Shown here one piece after another: positions 49,392 through 58,156 of a stretch of DNA of 64,000 nt. This DNA comes from JACQGZ01 sp036004665 (GTDB lineage Bacteria > Sysuimicrobiota > Sysuimicrobiia > Sysuimicrobiales > Humicultoraceae): the NCBI GenBank assembly GCA_036004665.1, contig DASYRG010000008.1:1-64000 (forward strand). The letters run 5' to 3'. Both the position numbers and the translations under genes were made by a program. The notes beneath the pieces were generated by a model that made no database searches, was not told the DNA's origin, and was given only the letters and a program-made list of their open reading frames with translations. Every line of letters starts with the position of its first letter. Position 1 is the stretch's first letter.

Positions 49392-52300
49392 GTGCGCGGC
49401 TGGCTCTTCGACGTCTATCCCTCGGGAGAGGGGATGACACTGTGGTTTCTGGACGAGGACGGCCACCCCCACCCGCTGCGCACGGAGTACCATCCGGCCT
49501 TCTACGCTGCGGGCCCCGCCGCGGCGGTGGAGCGCCTCTCCCGTGACCTGACTCGCCGGCGCATCGCTGCCGACCTCACGCCGGTCGTCCGGCAGGAACT
49601 GTTCAGCGGCGCCGAGCTGCCGGTGATGCGCGTGGCAGTCCACCGGCCGCTGCTCTTTCCCACTGCGGTCGGGTGCGCCGCGGCGATTCCGGCCCTTACC
49701 CTCTATACCTGCGACCTCAGCGCGGCGCAACTCTTCCTCTATGAGAGCGGGTTCTTTCCGCTGGGCCGGTACGAGGTCGCGGCGGCCGACGGCGTCCTGC
49801 GCGAGGCCACACCGCTGACCCACCCCGAAGACATGGAGTACGAACCCCCGCCGCTCCTGGTGATGCGGATGCGCCTCGACGGCGACCCGGTCAACCCCAA
49901 CCACGGGTGGCGTGGGGAGCTGGAGGTGGCGGTGCCGGGGGAGCACGTCGTCCTCAGCGGAGAGTACCCTGAGGATCTCTGTCGCAGCCTCAACCGCCTG
50001 CTCGCCCGCTATGACCCCGACGTCCTGCTGACCGACTGGGGGGATCCCTTTCTCATCCCCCGGCTCCTGCGGCTGAGCGCGCTGGCGGGCGTCCCCCTCG
50101 CCTTCAACCGCGACCCGCGCGCCGGCATCGGCGTGCGCCGGGGCCGTTCCTACGTCACGTACGGCAAGACAGTCTACCAGGCGGGGGCGCACATCCTGGC
50201 TGGCCGCTGGCACCTCGACCTGCGCAATTCCTTCATCTATACGGAGTCGGAGATGGCCGGGCTGCTGGAGATCGCCCGACTGGCCCGCCTGCCGGTGCAG
50301 CGCCTGGCCCGCACCTCCACGGGCACCGCCATCTCCTCGATGCAGCTCGCGCGGGCCGTGCAGACCGGCATCCTCGTGCCCTGGCACAAGAGCGAGCCGG
50401 AGGGGTTTAAGACCGCGGCGGAGTTGCTGATCACCGACAAGGGGGGGTTGACCTACCAGCCGCTGGTGGGCGTCTACGAGGGAGTGGGGGAGCTCGACTT
50501 CTCCTCCATGTACCCGACCATCATGGCCCGCTTCAACGTCTCGCCGGAAACGATCAACTGTTCTTGTTGCGCGATTGCCGAGCCCGTGCCGGAGATCGGC
50601 CACGCCATCTGCCAGCGCCGACGTGGCCTGGTCCCGCAGGTGCTGGATCACTTGCTGGTGCGGCGCGAGTATTACAAGCGGCGCAAGCGGGAGACGGAGG
50701 GCGCGCCGCGCGCCGTATACGACCAACGGCAGACGGCGCTGAAATGGTGTCTCGTTACCTGCCTTACAGGGGAAACGCTCGTACTACATCGCCGGGACGG
50801 TCGCTGGAAAGTAGCGCCTATCGGGGAAATCGTTGATTCGTATCTTCCCGGCGAGCAGTGGGGAACTCAAGCAGTCACAGAACTAACGGTGGGCGGAATT
50901 GATTCGGAACTTCGAGTCTGTGCTAAGCCTGTGAAACTGGTGATGAAGGCGCTAGCTCCCGCGAAGATGCTTCGGGTCAAGATGCGGTGGGGACGGGAAT
51001 TGCTAGTGACGCCCAACCATCGATGCTACGTTCTCCATGGCGGTCGGCTTCGAGTAGTGCGCGCCGATGAGTTGCATGTGGGTGATTGGGTTCCTTTGGT
51101 AGGGTCGCTGGAAGGCCTTCTTGGGCAACTCGACTCAAAGATCGATGTCATACGTGCCTTGCAGCAGAGTCTTTCTGCGGAAGATCAGGACCGCTGGCGA
51201 GTATTTGGGAGACCAGTGCAAAGAGTTGTCAGAGAGCGCTATAGAGAGTTCGCAGCCCGGGCCAGAGACAAGTACGCTGCGAAAACGATCTGGAACTGGC
51301 GGGAGTACGGTTATTTGCCGCTTTCCTTCGTTCAACCGGAGGACTTCAGGATCGAAGAGCGGCCCGAGATCCGCCTGGGGCGGGGCAAGTTGTCCGGAGG
51401 AGTAATCAGACAGACCCCGTCTGTCGTGGACGTGGATGAGGACCTGGGGTTTCTCCTTGGTTTCTTCGTGGGAGATGGAAGTGCGACTGGAACGATGATT
51501 CGCTTCGATGTTGGGGCGAACGAAAGAGAACACCTGCCGAGGTTGCGACACATCTTGCTTCGGAAGTTTCGCATCAACGCGCGTGTCTATCGTGAGCGAA
51601 GGGCAAGAATGTACGTCCTGCAGGCAAACAGTGTGGCTCTTGTCGAGGTGTTCAAGCATGCGTGCGGAGTGGCAGGATCGGCGCGAACGGGCAAACTGCG
51701 TATCCCCGATGTTATTCTGAACGGCCCGCGCGATGCTCAGAGGGGCTTTGTCCTGGGGTTAATAGCCAGCGATGGAAATGTCAGCCGAGTTCGGGATTTT
51801 GTCAGCATAGCGAGTGCCAGTCGGTCCTTTATAAAAGAACTCGGGTTTCTGTTCTCCTTGCTGGGTGTGGATTACCGACTGGGCTTCCATGGACGTCTGC
51901 ACAGCATTCAGACGCGCAACATGGGCGAAACTCGGAAGATTCTGTATGAGGGCGCCCCTGTTTCTCGAAAGCATCTCAGGGCGTTACGCTATCGCGAGTC
52001 AGTAACCCCGGTCCCGCGACTTCCGCAGATACCGGTGCATCCCAGTGGGATATATGAGTTCAGCCGTGCAGTCCGGGTGACACGAGCGCCTCGGGTGTCC
52101 AGTCTCGAAATGATTTCTCAAGCGACGGCGCATGTGAAGTTGAACCAGGTGGTTCAGCGAAGCGGACGTCTTGGTGAGGAGCTTCGAGGCCGGCTGCCTG
52201 ATTTCAGGCGGCTACTTGAATCGCCCATGATTTTCGCGCCCGTGATTTCAATCGAGGAGACGCTCTCGCCAGGGCAGTTTGTGTACTGTTTTCAGCTCAA

Positions 52301-53222
52301 GGATGAGCCACACGCATTTGTTGTTGAAGGAAATGTGTTGACCTCCAACAGTTTTGGCTACCTCGGGTACCGTAACGCCCGCTACGGTCGCATCGAAGCG
52401 CACGAGTCGACGACTGCCTATTCGCGCGAGATGCTGCTGCGCGCGAAGGAAGTTGCTGAGGCGCAAGGCTACCGCATGCTGCACGCCATCGTGGATTCCA
52501 TGTGGCTGCAGAAGCCGGGAGCGGACCATCACGCGTACGAGACGCTGGCCCGCGACATCAAGCGCGTCACCAACCTCCCGGTCGCCGTCGAGGGCGTCTA
52601 CGGCTGGGTCTCCTTTCTTCCTTCTAAAACACATCCCGGTGTGGGCGTGCCGAACCGCTACCTGGGGGTCTTCCAGGACGGTGAGACGAAAGTGCGTGGG
52701 ATCGAAGTCCGGCGCTCGGACACCCCTGTGCTCATTGAGGAGATGCAGGCGCGAATGCTGCAGGAGATGTTTGCCGCGCCCACGATCGAAGCGTTGATCG
52801 TCCGCCTCCCCCGGATACTGGCCGTCCTGGAAGAGACGCTGGTGCGGCTGCGCGAGGGCTCAGTTCGTCCAGGCGAGCTGGCCCTGACGACCACGATCTC
52901 GCAAGAGGTCTCGGAGTACCGCAGCAACCACCCCGTCGCCGTGGCGGCGCGGGCCCTGGCCGCTGCCGGCATCCACCTCCATCCGGGGGAGGCGATTCAG
53001 TACGTCATCACGGATGCCGACGCCAAACTGGTGGACGAGCGGGTGCGGCCGCTGGCGCTGCTGGGGGCCGACTGGGTCTACGATCTGGAACGGTACGCCG
53101 AACTCCTCCTCCGCGCCGCCGAGACGGTGCTTGAGCCGTTCGGGTACACGGCAGATCGCCTCAGGGAGGAAGTCTGGCGGCCCCTGAGTGAGCGGAACGG
53201 AGGAGCGATGAGCGGACGATGA
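49392..53222 (+). CDS. B-family DNA polymerase with intein, proofreading motifs mutated
   Basis: A 1276-residue precursor; without the 530-residue intein the polymerase is about 746 residues. Polymerase motifs: A, with Asp369 in LDFSSMYPTIM; B, LKWCLVT joined to SFGYLGYRNARYGR across the intein; C, LHAIVDSMWLQ with Asp1035, where the usual DTD is IVD, so the first Asp is lost. In the exonuclease-like domain, Exo I reads VMRMRLDG in place of DIE, Exo II WGDPFLI in place of NGDxFD, and Exo III YTESE in place of YxxxD, so proofreading is predicted dead. GTG starts MRGWLFDVYPSGEGMTLWFL. As the third gene behind a LexA box it is probably a damage-induced, possibly error-prone polymerase. Confidence 0.9.
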   Translation: MRGWLFDVYPSGEGMTLWFLDEDGHPHPLRTEYHPAFYAAGPAAAVERLSRDLTRRRIAADLTPVVRQELFSGAELPVMRVAVHRPLLFPTAVGCAAAIPALTLYTCDLSAAQLFLYESGFFPLGRYEVAAADGVLREATPLTHPEDMEYEPPPLLVMRMRLDGDPVNPNHGWRGELEVAVPGEHVVLSGEYPEDLCRSLNRLLARYDPDVLLTDWGDPFLIPRLLRLSALAGVPLAFNRDPRAGIGVRRGRSYVTYGKTVYQAGAHILAGRWHLDLRNSFIYTESEMAGLLEIARLARLPVQRLARTSTGTAISSMQLARAVQTGILVPWHKSEPEGFKTAAELLITDKGGLTYQPLVGVYEGVGELDFSSMYPTIMARFNVSPETINCSCCAIAEPVPEIGHAICQRRRGLVPQVLDHLLVRREYYKRRKRETEGAPRAVYDQRQTALKWCLVTCLTGETLVLHRRDGRWKVAPIGEIVDSYLPGEQWGTQAVTELTVGGIDSELRVCAKPVKLVMKALAPAKMLRVKMRWGRELLVTPNHRCYVLHGGRLRVVRADELHVGDWVPLVGSLEGLLGQLDSKIDVIRALQQSLSAEDQDRWRVFGRPVQRVVRERYREFAARARDKYAAKTIWNWREYGYLPLSFVQPEDFRIEERPEIRLGRGKLSGGVIRQTPSVVDVDEDLGFLLGFFVGDGSATGTMIRFDVGANEREHLPRLRHILLRKFRINARVYRERRARMYVLQANSVALVEVFKHACGVAGSARTGKLRIPDVILNGPRDAQRGFVLGLIASDGNVSRVRDFVSIASASRSFIKELGFLFSLLGVDYRLGFHGRLHSIQTRNMGETRKILYEGAPVSRKHLRALRYRESVTPVPRLPQIPVHPSGIYEFSRAVRVTRAPRVSSLEMISQATAHVKLNQVVQRSGRLGEELRGRLPDFRRLLESPMIFAPVISIEETLSPGQFVYCFQLKDEPHAFVVEGNVLTSNSFGYLGYRNARYGRIEAHESTTAYSREMLLRAKEVAEAQGYRMLHAIVDSMWLQKPGADHHAYETLARDIKRVTNLPVAVEGVYGWVSFLPSKTHPGVGVPNRYLGVFQDGETKVRGIEVRRSDTPVLIEEMQARMLQEMFAAPTIEALIVRLPRILAVLEETLVRLREGSVRPGELALTTTISQEVSEYRSNHPVAVAARALAAAGIHLHPGEAIQYVITDADAKLVDERVRPLALLGADWVYDLERYAELLLRAAETVLEPFGYTADRLREEVWRPLSERNGGAMSGR
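50760..52349 (+). mobile_element. Intein with LAGLIDADG homing endonuclease in the polymerase gene
   Basis: Precursor residues 457-986 (530 residues). Splicing blocks: N-terminal CLTGETLVLHRRDGRWKVAP (Cys1), block B VTPNHRCYVLHGG with TxxH, C-terminal FVVEGNVLTSN followed by Ser+1. The usual penultimate His is Ser (TSN). Two LAGLIDADG motifs, LGFLLGFFVGDGSATG and GFVLGLIASDGNVSR, mark a homing endonuclease domain. Insertion is directly before the Ser of motif B (SFGYLGY), the same spot as the archaeal pol-b inteins at LAN/SFYGY. The insert is visibly less GC-rich than the polymerase around it, a sign of recent transfer. Confidence 0.92.
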
Positions 53223-53252
53223 AGGAGCGAGCCGGGGAAGATTCTGCTGAGG

Positions 53253-54251
53253 CTATTCGGTGACGCTCTCCTGAGGTACCGAAGGCTCAGATGAGACGGC
53301 GTGGCCGAGCCGTTCGGCCAGCATCGTCTGGATCTCCCGGGCGTTGCGGCCGGACTGGCCGCGGAAGTGGTTGTTGAACATGAGATAGAGCCGCCGCACG
53401 TCCCAGGCCAGACGTTCAGCCGTCTCCGCCCATGGCGCGAGCTCCTCGGTCGAGTACTCGTAGTCGTAGGCCTGATTGGTGCTGACGCCCCTCTCCGCCA
53501 AAGCCGCGTTGCGCCCGTGGAAGCGGACCACGCTAAAGTCGGTGGTGGTCTCGACGGTCGGGGGTGGCAGGTAGCGGGCCTGGGCCAGGTCGGGGATGAC
53601 GTAGGCGAACCCGTGCTCGCGCAGATACCCCATCAAGATGGAGCGGGCCTTCCCCTGCAGCCAATCTTTATGGCGGATCTCGATCGCCACCGGCCAGTTC
53701 TCCAGATAGAGCGCCCAGGCGTCGAGATACTTGAAGAGCTCCTGCGTGAAGGGCTGTCCTTTCGGAAACTGAAAGAGCACGTAGCCCAGCCGGTCCCGCA
53801 CCCGGAGGGCGTCGATGAAGGCCGCGAAGTAGTCCCAGGTCGCTGTGACGATCTCCTCGGGAAGGCGCATCGGAGAGATCGAGCGCTCTGCCTGCATCGT
53901 CCTCGGCAGAAGGACGAAGATGTCCCGAGGCAGCCGGTTGGGAGCGCTCTCGTGCCAGGTCAGCCAGGCAAAGGCCTTGATGGTGAACTGGAAAGGCGGT
54001 GCCACCGTCTCTGCCCACTGCACCGCGCGCTCCACCGGCTGGAGGGCGTGGTAGGTGGCGTCCACTTCGACCGCAGGGAAGAGCTCGGCGTAGTAGCGCA
54101 GTCGCGCGCGCGGCTTGGCGCGGACCGATTCAGGATAGAATTCGCTGACGAAACTGGGGTCGGCCCAGGAGCAGGTACCCGTGTAGATCTGGCAGTCCCG
54201 GTGGAACAGAGGCGCCGCAGGCGCGCCCCCGGCGTCGGGGAACAGATTCAT
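53253..54251 (-). CDS. DUF72 (YecE-like) family protein
   Basis: A 332-residue protein of the DUF72 family, a TIM-barrel fold of unknown activity. It reads CQIYTGTCSWADPSFVSEFY, then LRYYAELFPAVEVDATYHAL, FQFTIKAFAWLTWHE, GYVLFQFPKGQPFTQELFKY and LYLMFNNHFRGQSGRNAREI, the usual order and motifs. It converges with the polymerase gene, with only 30 bases between the two ends. The ATG at 54251 follows directly from the family start. Confidence 0.92.
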   Translation of the reverse strand: MNLFPDAGGAPAAPLFHRDCQIYTGTCSWADPSFVSEFYPESVRAKPRARLRYYAELFPAVEVDATYHALQPVERAVQWAETVAPPFQFTIKAFAWLTWHESAPNRLPRDIFVLLPRTMQAERSISPMRLPEEIVTATWDYFAAFIDALRVRDRLGYVLFQFPKGQPFTQELFKYLDAWALYLENWPVAIEIRHKDWLQGKARSILMGYLREHGFAYVIPDLAQARYLPPPTVETTTDFSVVRFHGRNAALAERGVSTNQAYDYEYSTEELAPWAETAERLAWDVRRLYLMFNNHFRGQSGRNAREIQTMLAERLGHAVSSEPSVPQESVTE

Positions 54252-54299
54252 CCTGGATTTGATAGTAGGGCAGCCGGAGGCATTTTCAAGCAGGTGCTC

Positions 54300-54947
54300 C
54301 TAGCGGGAAGGACTGGGGATGGGAGTGGGGGTGGGGCTCGTCGCGGGCGCCGGCGCAAGGAGGAGCTCGCTCGGGACAATCGTCGTCTCCCACTGGGTGC
54401 ACTGCGGAGGATCGGCGCACCGGTACCGGGGGATAAGGGTCCCCAGCTGGGCCTCGGTAGCCCCGTGCTTCCGATAGAATCCCAGGAAGGCTTTGCCGAA
54501 ATCCGAGTCAGCCGAAAAGAAGGCGGCTTCTTTCCCCGAGACGCGCAGCGTCTGTTTGACATCGGCGGTGCAGCCCTGCCCCTCCAGTTGAGGCGCCTCT
54601 CGGAACATCAACATGGTGATGGAGAGCTCCACCTCAGCGTTTCCTGCGGAGGCGGATTGGAACAAGTAGACACCGTCGAGGATCGGGACGGTGCCCCCGG
54701 AGGCGGGGAGGAGTACCTGAGACCTCAAGCGGCCTGTCACCAGAACCTCCGCTGAGCCGTCCTTGTTGAAATCGGTTCGCACCATTTGAGGCGAGGACCA
54801 GTTCCCGAGCACATTCCGCGGTGGAGGCAGCGTACACCATTTCAAGAGCGGTGGCGCGGGGGCCTGCGCGTGGGCCGGAGGCGTGGGGAGGAGGAGAACG
54901 AGGAACATGGTAAGGAGAAGGTGGGGTGTGCGGGCGGCGGCGATCAT
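54300..54947 (-). CDS. Secreted protein of unknown function
   Basis: A 215-residue exported protein. Residues 1-28 form a signal peptide (LLLTMFLVLLLPTPPAHA, cleavage expected after AHA). The mature part includes a segment SPQMVRTDFNKDGSAEVLVT that looks like an FG-GAP/dockerin-type calcium loop (DFNKDGSAE), two or more Cys pairs (CADPPQCTQ) and a Pro/Thr-rich tail. No family recognised. The start at 54947 gives the signal peptide directly; the frame is open further upstream, but without sense. It lies just after the trypsin-like gene on the same strand and may be its partner. Confidence 0.68.
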   Translation of the reverse strand: MIAAARTPHLLLTMFLVLLLPTPPAHAQAPAPPLLKWCTLPPPRNVLGNWSSPQMVRTDFNKDGSAEVLVTGRLRSQVLLPASGGTVPILDGVYLFQSASAGNAEVELSITMLMFREAPQLEGQGCTADVKQTLRVSGKEAAFFSADSDFGKAFLGFYRKHGATEAQLGTLIPRYRCADPPQCTQWETTIVPSELLLAPAPATSPTPTPIPSPSR

Positions 54948-54997
54948 GAACAGCGTACGTCCGCTGGTTCCCTTCGGGAGGTGCTCCCGATCTCCTC

Positions 54998-55672
54998 TTA
55001 CTTCACGAACGCCCGGCAGGAGCGGAGCCCGCTGCCGGCGGGGAGGGCGATCGTGTAGTTCTCCTCCTGATTTGACGCCACCGCGATGCCGATGACCAGA
55101 CCCGCGCCGTCCAGCACCGGCGAGCCGCTGGCCCCGTAATCCAAGGCCGGATCGATCACCATCATGGGAGCGGCGATGAGCCGTCCGCTGAGCGTGGCGG
55201 ACTCGAGGAGGTGCATGATGCGGCCGGTGCTCACCTGCCACTTCCGTTGCGGATAGCCGGCGATGGTGACCGTCTCGCCGACCGACGGCTCCCTGAAGGT
55301 CACCCTGTACTGGGGGGTTCCCGGCGGAAGCTGGGCCTTCACCACGGCCAGCCCGGCGATCTGCGTGCGGCAGGTGGGCTTGCCCTCTCTGGTCCCATCC
55401 GGTAAGAGGACCTGAACGCTCTGCGACAGGAGGTGGTCCGCGGTGACGATGGTGTCCCGCCCGACGACCACGCCGGTGCCGTATTGCAAGAGGGTTCCGC
55501 TCCGGCCGACCAGCGGCACAATGCCGCGCGGATCCGGCTGACTGAGGACCGCCGTCTGAGACTGGCCACGTGACGGTTTGGCCGCGAGAAGCAAGGTTAG
55601 AAGGAGAAGAACCAGCAGAGGTCCAGGAAACAACCGATTCAAGGCGCGCATCCGTCGCTCCGGCAGTCGCAC
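54998..55672 (-). CDS. Secreted trypsin-like (S1 fold) protein, catalytic Asp not evident
   Basis: A 224-residue exported protein with a signal peptide (residues about 14-36; PLLVLLLLTLLLAAKPSRG). It follows the chymotrypsin/HtrA-like fold: GTGVVVGRDTIVTADHLLSQ carries the catalytic His (TADH), and DPALDYGASGSPVLDGAGLV the nucleophile in GASGSP. The usual DLAVLK-type Asp reads AGLAVVK, so the triad may be incomplete. Two Cys (PTCR and RSCR) may form a disulfide. The start may be the second Met at 55651. It may be an inactive protease-fold binding protein. Confidence 0.75.
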   Translation of the reverse strand: MRLPERRMRALNRLFPGPLLVLLLLTLLLAAKPSRGQSQTAVLSQPDPRGIVPLVGRSGTLLQYGTGVVVGRDTIVTADHLLSQSVQVLLPDGTREGKPTCRTQIAGLAVVKAQLPPGTPQYRVTFREPSVGETVTIAGYPQRKWQVSTGRIMHLLESATLSGRLIAAPMMVIDPALDYGASGSPVLDGAGLVIGIAVASNQEENYTIALPAGSGLRSCRAFVK

Positions 55673-55738
55673 GTGATGCCTTGTTCTACCCTTCAGATGC
55701 CCGTCTCCAGGGCAGGACAGTCCTGCGCTCGCCGCCTT

Positions 55739-55747
55739 TGGTATACT
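55739..55747 (+). promoter_or_regulatory. Extended -10 promoter of secDF
   Basis: TGG-TATACT predicts a start near 55754, about 44 bases before the secD ATG, which has its own GGAG site. No -35 is obvious, as usual for extended -10 promoters. Confidence 0.55.
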
Positions 55748-55797
55748 GGCGTCGCGTTTGCCATCGAGATTCGTCCAGATCGTGGAGAACGACCGTC

Positions 55798-57141
55798 ATG
55801 TCCCGAACCACCTGGAGACTCCTCTTCGTTGTCGTCGTGGCGCTGCTGGCGGCCCAGCTGGCCACGGCGCCGCTCGGATTCGAGGGGTACCGTCCGCGGC
55901 TGCAGGCCCCCCGGCTGCGGGTGAACCTCGGCCTCGACCTCCAGGGCGGCAGCCACCTCGTCCTGGAAGCGCAGGATACCGCAACCGTCAAGGCCACGCC
56001 CGAAGCGGTCGAGGCGGCGATGCGCGTGATCGAGAGCCGTATCGATCAGCTGGGGGTAGTGGAACCGACGATCCAGCGCGTGGGCGACCGACGGATCATC
56101 GTTGAGCTCCCGGGGATCGAAGACCCCGAGCGCGCCCTCCGGCTGATCGGCAAAACCGCCCTCCTGGAGTTCACCAACACCGGCCGGACCCAACTGCCTG
56201 AGGGATCCCGCTGGAACCCCCAGGGAACGGCTGTGACAATTCCGGGGCCGCAGACGCGCACGATCAACCTGAAGAAAGACGTGATCCTCACCGGCGCCGA
56301 TTTGGCGGAAGCGCAGGCGGGGTTCCAGCAGGGCAGCGGGGTGACGACCGGCACGCCGATTGTGAGTTTTCGGTTCAAGGGGCCGGCGGGGAAGAAGTTC
56401 GAGGAGTTCACCGCCAGCCACGTCGGCCAGTACCTCACGATCGTGCTGGACAACGAGGTGATTTCCTCTCCTGTGATCCAGGAGAAGATCGGTGGGGGGT
56501 CGGGCCAGATCAGCGGTGGCTTCCGCGACATCGCGGAGGCCCGCGAACTCGCCGTCTTGCTGCGCGCCGGCTCGCTGCCGATTCCCGTCGAGGTGGTCGA
56601 GCGCCGCACGGTCGGGCCGTCCCTGGGCCGCGACTCCCTCGACCTCAGCCTGCGCGCAGGCGCCATCGCGGTGGCGCTCATCGTCGCCTTCATGATCGCG
56701 CTCTATCGCCTGCCCGGCGTGCTGGCGGACGCGGCCCTGCTCCTCTATGCGCTCTTTCTCTTTGCCGCCCTGACCGCCCTCGGGGCCACGATGACCCTGC
56801 CGGGGATCGCCGCCTTCATCATCTCGGTGGGCATGGCCATCGACGCCAACGTGCTCATCTTCGAGCGGATCAAGGAGGAACTGCGCGCCGGCAAGACGCT
56901 GCGCGCGGGCATCCAGTCGGGGTGGAGCCGCGCCTGGTCGGCCATCCTGGACTCCAACGTCACCACGCTGGTCGGCGCCGCGGTGCTCTTCGCCCTGGGG
57001 ACCGGTCCGATCAAAGGCTTCGCCACGACGCTCTTCATCGGGGTCGTGATCAGCATGTTCACGGCGATCCTGGTCACGCGGGTGCTCGTCGACTCCGTGG
57101 CCCGCCCGCCCATCGACCGCTTCTTGCGGTTCGGCGCGTAG
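55798..57141 (+). CDS. secD: Protein translocase subunit SecD
   Basis: A 447-residue membrane subunit that uses proton flow to help pull proteins out of the Sec channel. The first helix (residues about 7-25) is followed by the periplasmic P1 region, with RVNLGLDLQGGSHLVLEAQD as family signature, and five further helices in the C-terminal third, including FIISVGMAIDANVLIFERIK with the conserved Asp. ATG 55798 begins MSRTTWRLLFVVVVALLAAQ; in-frame codons upstream are unrelated. SecF starts directly after the stop. Confidence 0.95.
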   Translation: MSRTTWRLLFVVVVALLAAQLATAPLGFEGYRPRLQAPRLRVNLGLDLQGGSHLVLEAQDTATVKATPEAVEAAMRVIESRIDQLGVVEPTIQRVGDRRIIVELPGIEDPERALRLIGKTALLEFTNTGRTQLPEGSRWNPQGTAVTIPGPQTRTINLKKDVILTGADLAEAQAGFQQGSGVTTGTPIVSFRFKGPAGKKFEEFTASHVGQYLTIVLDNEVISSPVIQEKIGGGSGQISGGFRDIAEARELAVLLRAGSLPIPVEVVERRTVGPSLGRDSLDLSLRAGAIAVALIVAFMIALYRLPGVLADAALLLYALFLFAALTALGATMTLPGIAAFIISVGMAIDANVLIFERIKEELRAGKTLRAGIQSGWSRAWSAILDSNVTTLVGAAVLFALGTGPIKGFATTLFIGVVISMFTAILVTRVLVDSVARPPIDRFLRFGA

Positions 57142-58146
57142 ATGGCCATGCGCACCTGGGACATCATCGGCAACCGGCGCTGGGGCTACCTCCTCTCGCT
57201 GCTGGTCATCATCCCCGGAGCGATCGCCCTGGCCGTCTGGAGCATCAACCTGGGGATCGACTTCACCGGCGGGACGCTGCTGGATCTACGCCTCGGCCGG
57301 GAGGCCAGCCTCCAGGAGGTCCGGGCGGTCCTCGAGCCCTTCGGCCATGGCGACGCGGTCATCCAGCAGTCGCCGGAACGTCCGCGCCAGGTCCTCATCC
57401 GGACGCGGCTGATCGAGGAAGCCGACATGACCCGCCTGCAGAAGGCCTTCGGCGACCGCTTTAGCGGGGTGGAGGTCCTGCGCGCGGAGCGGGTGGGACC
57501 GAAGATCGGCCAGGAACTGCGGGCCCGCGCCATCCAGGCCGTCGTGATCGGCCTGCTGCTGCAGGTCCTCTACATCTCCTGGCGCTTCCGCTCGTTCCGC
57601 TTCGCTATCGCCGCCGACATCGCGCTGATCCACGACCTCTTGATCGTCGTGGGCATCTACTCGCTGCTGCGCAAGGAGGTCGACTCGTCGTTCGTCGCGG
57701 TGCTGCTGACGGTGGTGGGCTATTCGATCAACGATACGGTGGTCATCCTCGACCGCATCCGTGAGGAACAGAACCTGCGCAGCCGGGAGCCCTTTCCCCG
57801 CCTGGTCAACCGATCCATCCTCGAAGTGTTGGTGCGCTCGCTCACGACCGGGTTCGGGGCGATCATCGCCCTGCTGATCATCTACTTCTTCGGGGGTCCG
57901 ACGATCAAGGACTTCGTCCTCGGGCTGGGAATCGGCGTCATCACCGGAACGTACTCGTCCATCTTCATCGCCAGCCCCGTATTGGTGGAGTGGCACAACT
58001 GGAGCGAGCGGCGGCGGGGAAAACCCCAGGCGCCGGCCGAAGCGGAAGGCCGCCCGGTGCCTGAACTGGCTGCGGTGGGCGGTCCCGACGGGCGAAAGGC
58101 GCCTACGCCCGTCCCGCGCCGGCGGCGCAGTCGGAGACGGAGGTAG
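57142..58146 (+). CDS. secF: Protein translocase subunit SecF
   Basis: A 334-residue partner of SecD. It has the N-terminal helix (GYLLSLLVIIPGAIALAVWS), the family signature INLGIDFTGGTLLDLRL, and a five-helix C-terminal bundle with VVGYSINDTVVILDRIREEQ, the equivalent conserved Asp. The C-terminal tail is long, Pro- and Arg-rich (APTPVPRRRRSRRRR), ending in a polybasic stretch. It begins directly after the secD stop, so the two are co-expressed. Confidence 0.95.
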   Translation: MAMRTWDIIGNRRWGYLLSLLVIIPGAIALAVWSINLGIDFTGGTLLDLRLGREASLQEVRAVLEPFGHGDAVIQQSPERPRQVLIRTRLIEEADMTRLQKAFGDRFSGVEVLRAERVGPKIGQELRARAIQAVVIGLLLQVLYISWRFRSFRFAIAADIALIHDLLIVVGIYSLLRKEVDSSFVAVLLTVVGYSINDTVVILDRIREEQNLRSREPFPRLVNRSILEVLVRSLTTGFGAIIALLIIYFFGGPTIKDFVLGLGIGVITGTYSSIFIASPVLVEWHNWSERRRGKPQAPAEAEGRPVPELAAVGGPDGRKAPTPVPRRRRSRRRR

Positions 58147-58149
58147 AAT
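58144..58149 (+). promoter_or_regulatory. -10-like TAGAAT overlapping the secF stop, before the LapA-like gene
   Basis: TAGAAT ends seven bases before the ATG at 58157, and its TAG is the stop codon of secF. This repeats exactly the arrangement at mcmA1 (1341-1354) and suggests a separate leaderless transcript for the LapA-like gene. Confidence 0.4.
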
Positions 58150-58156
58150 TACCACG

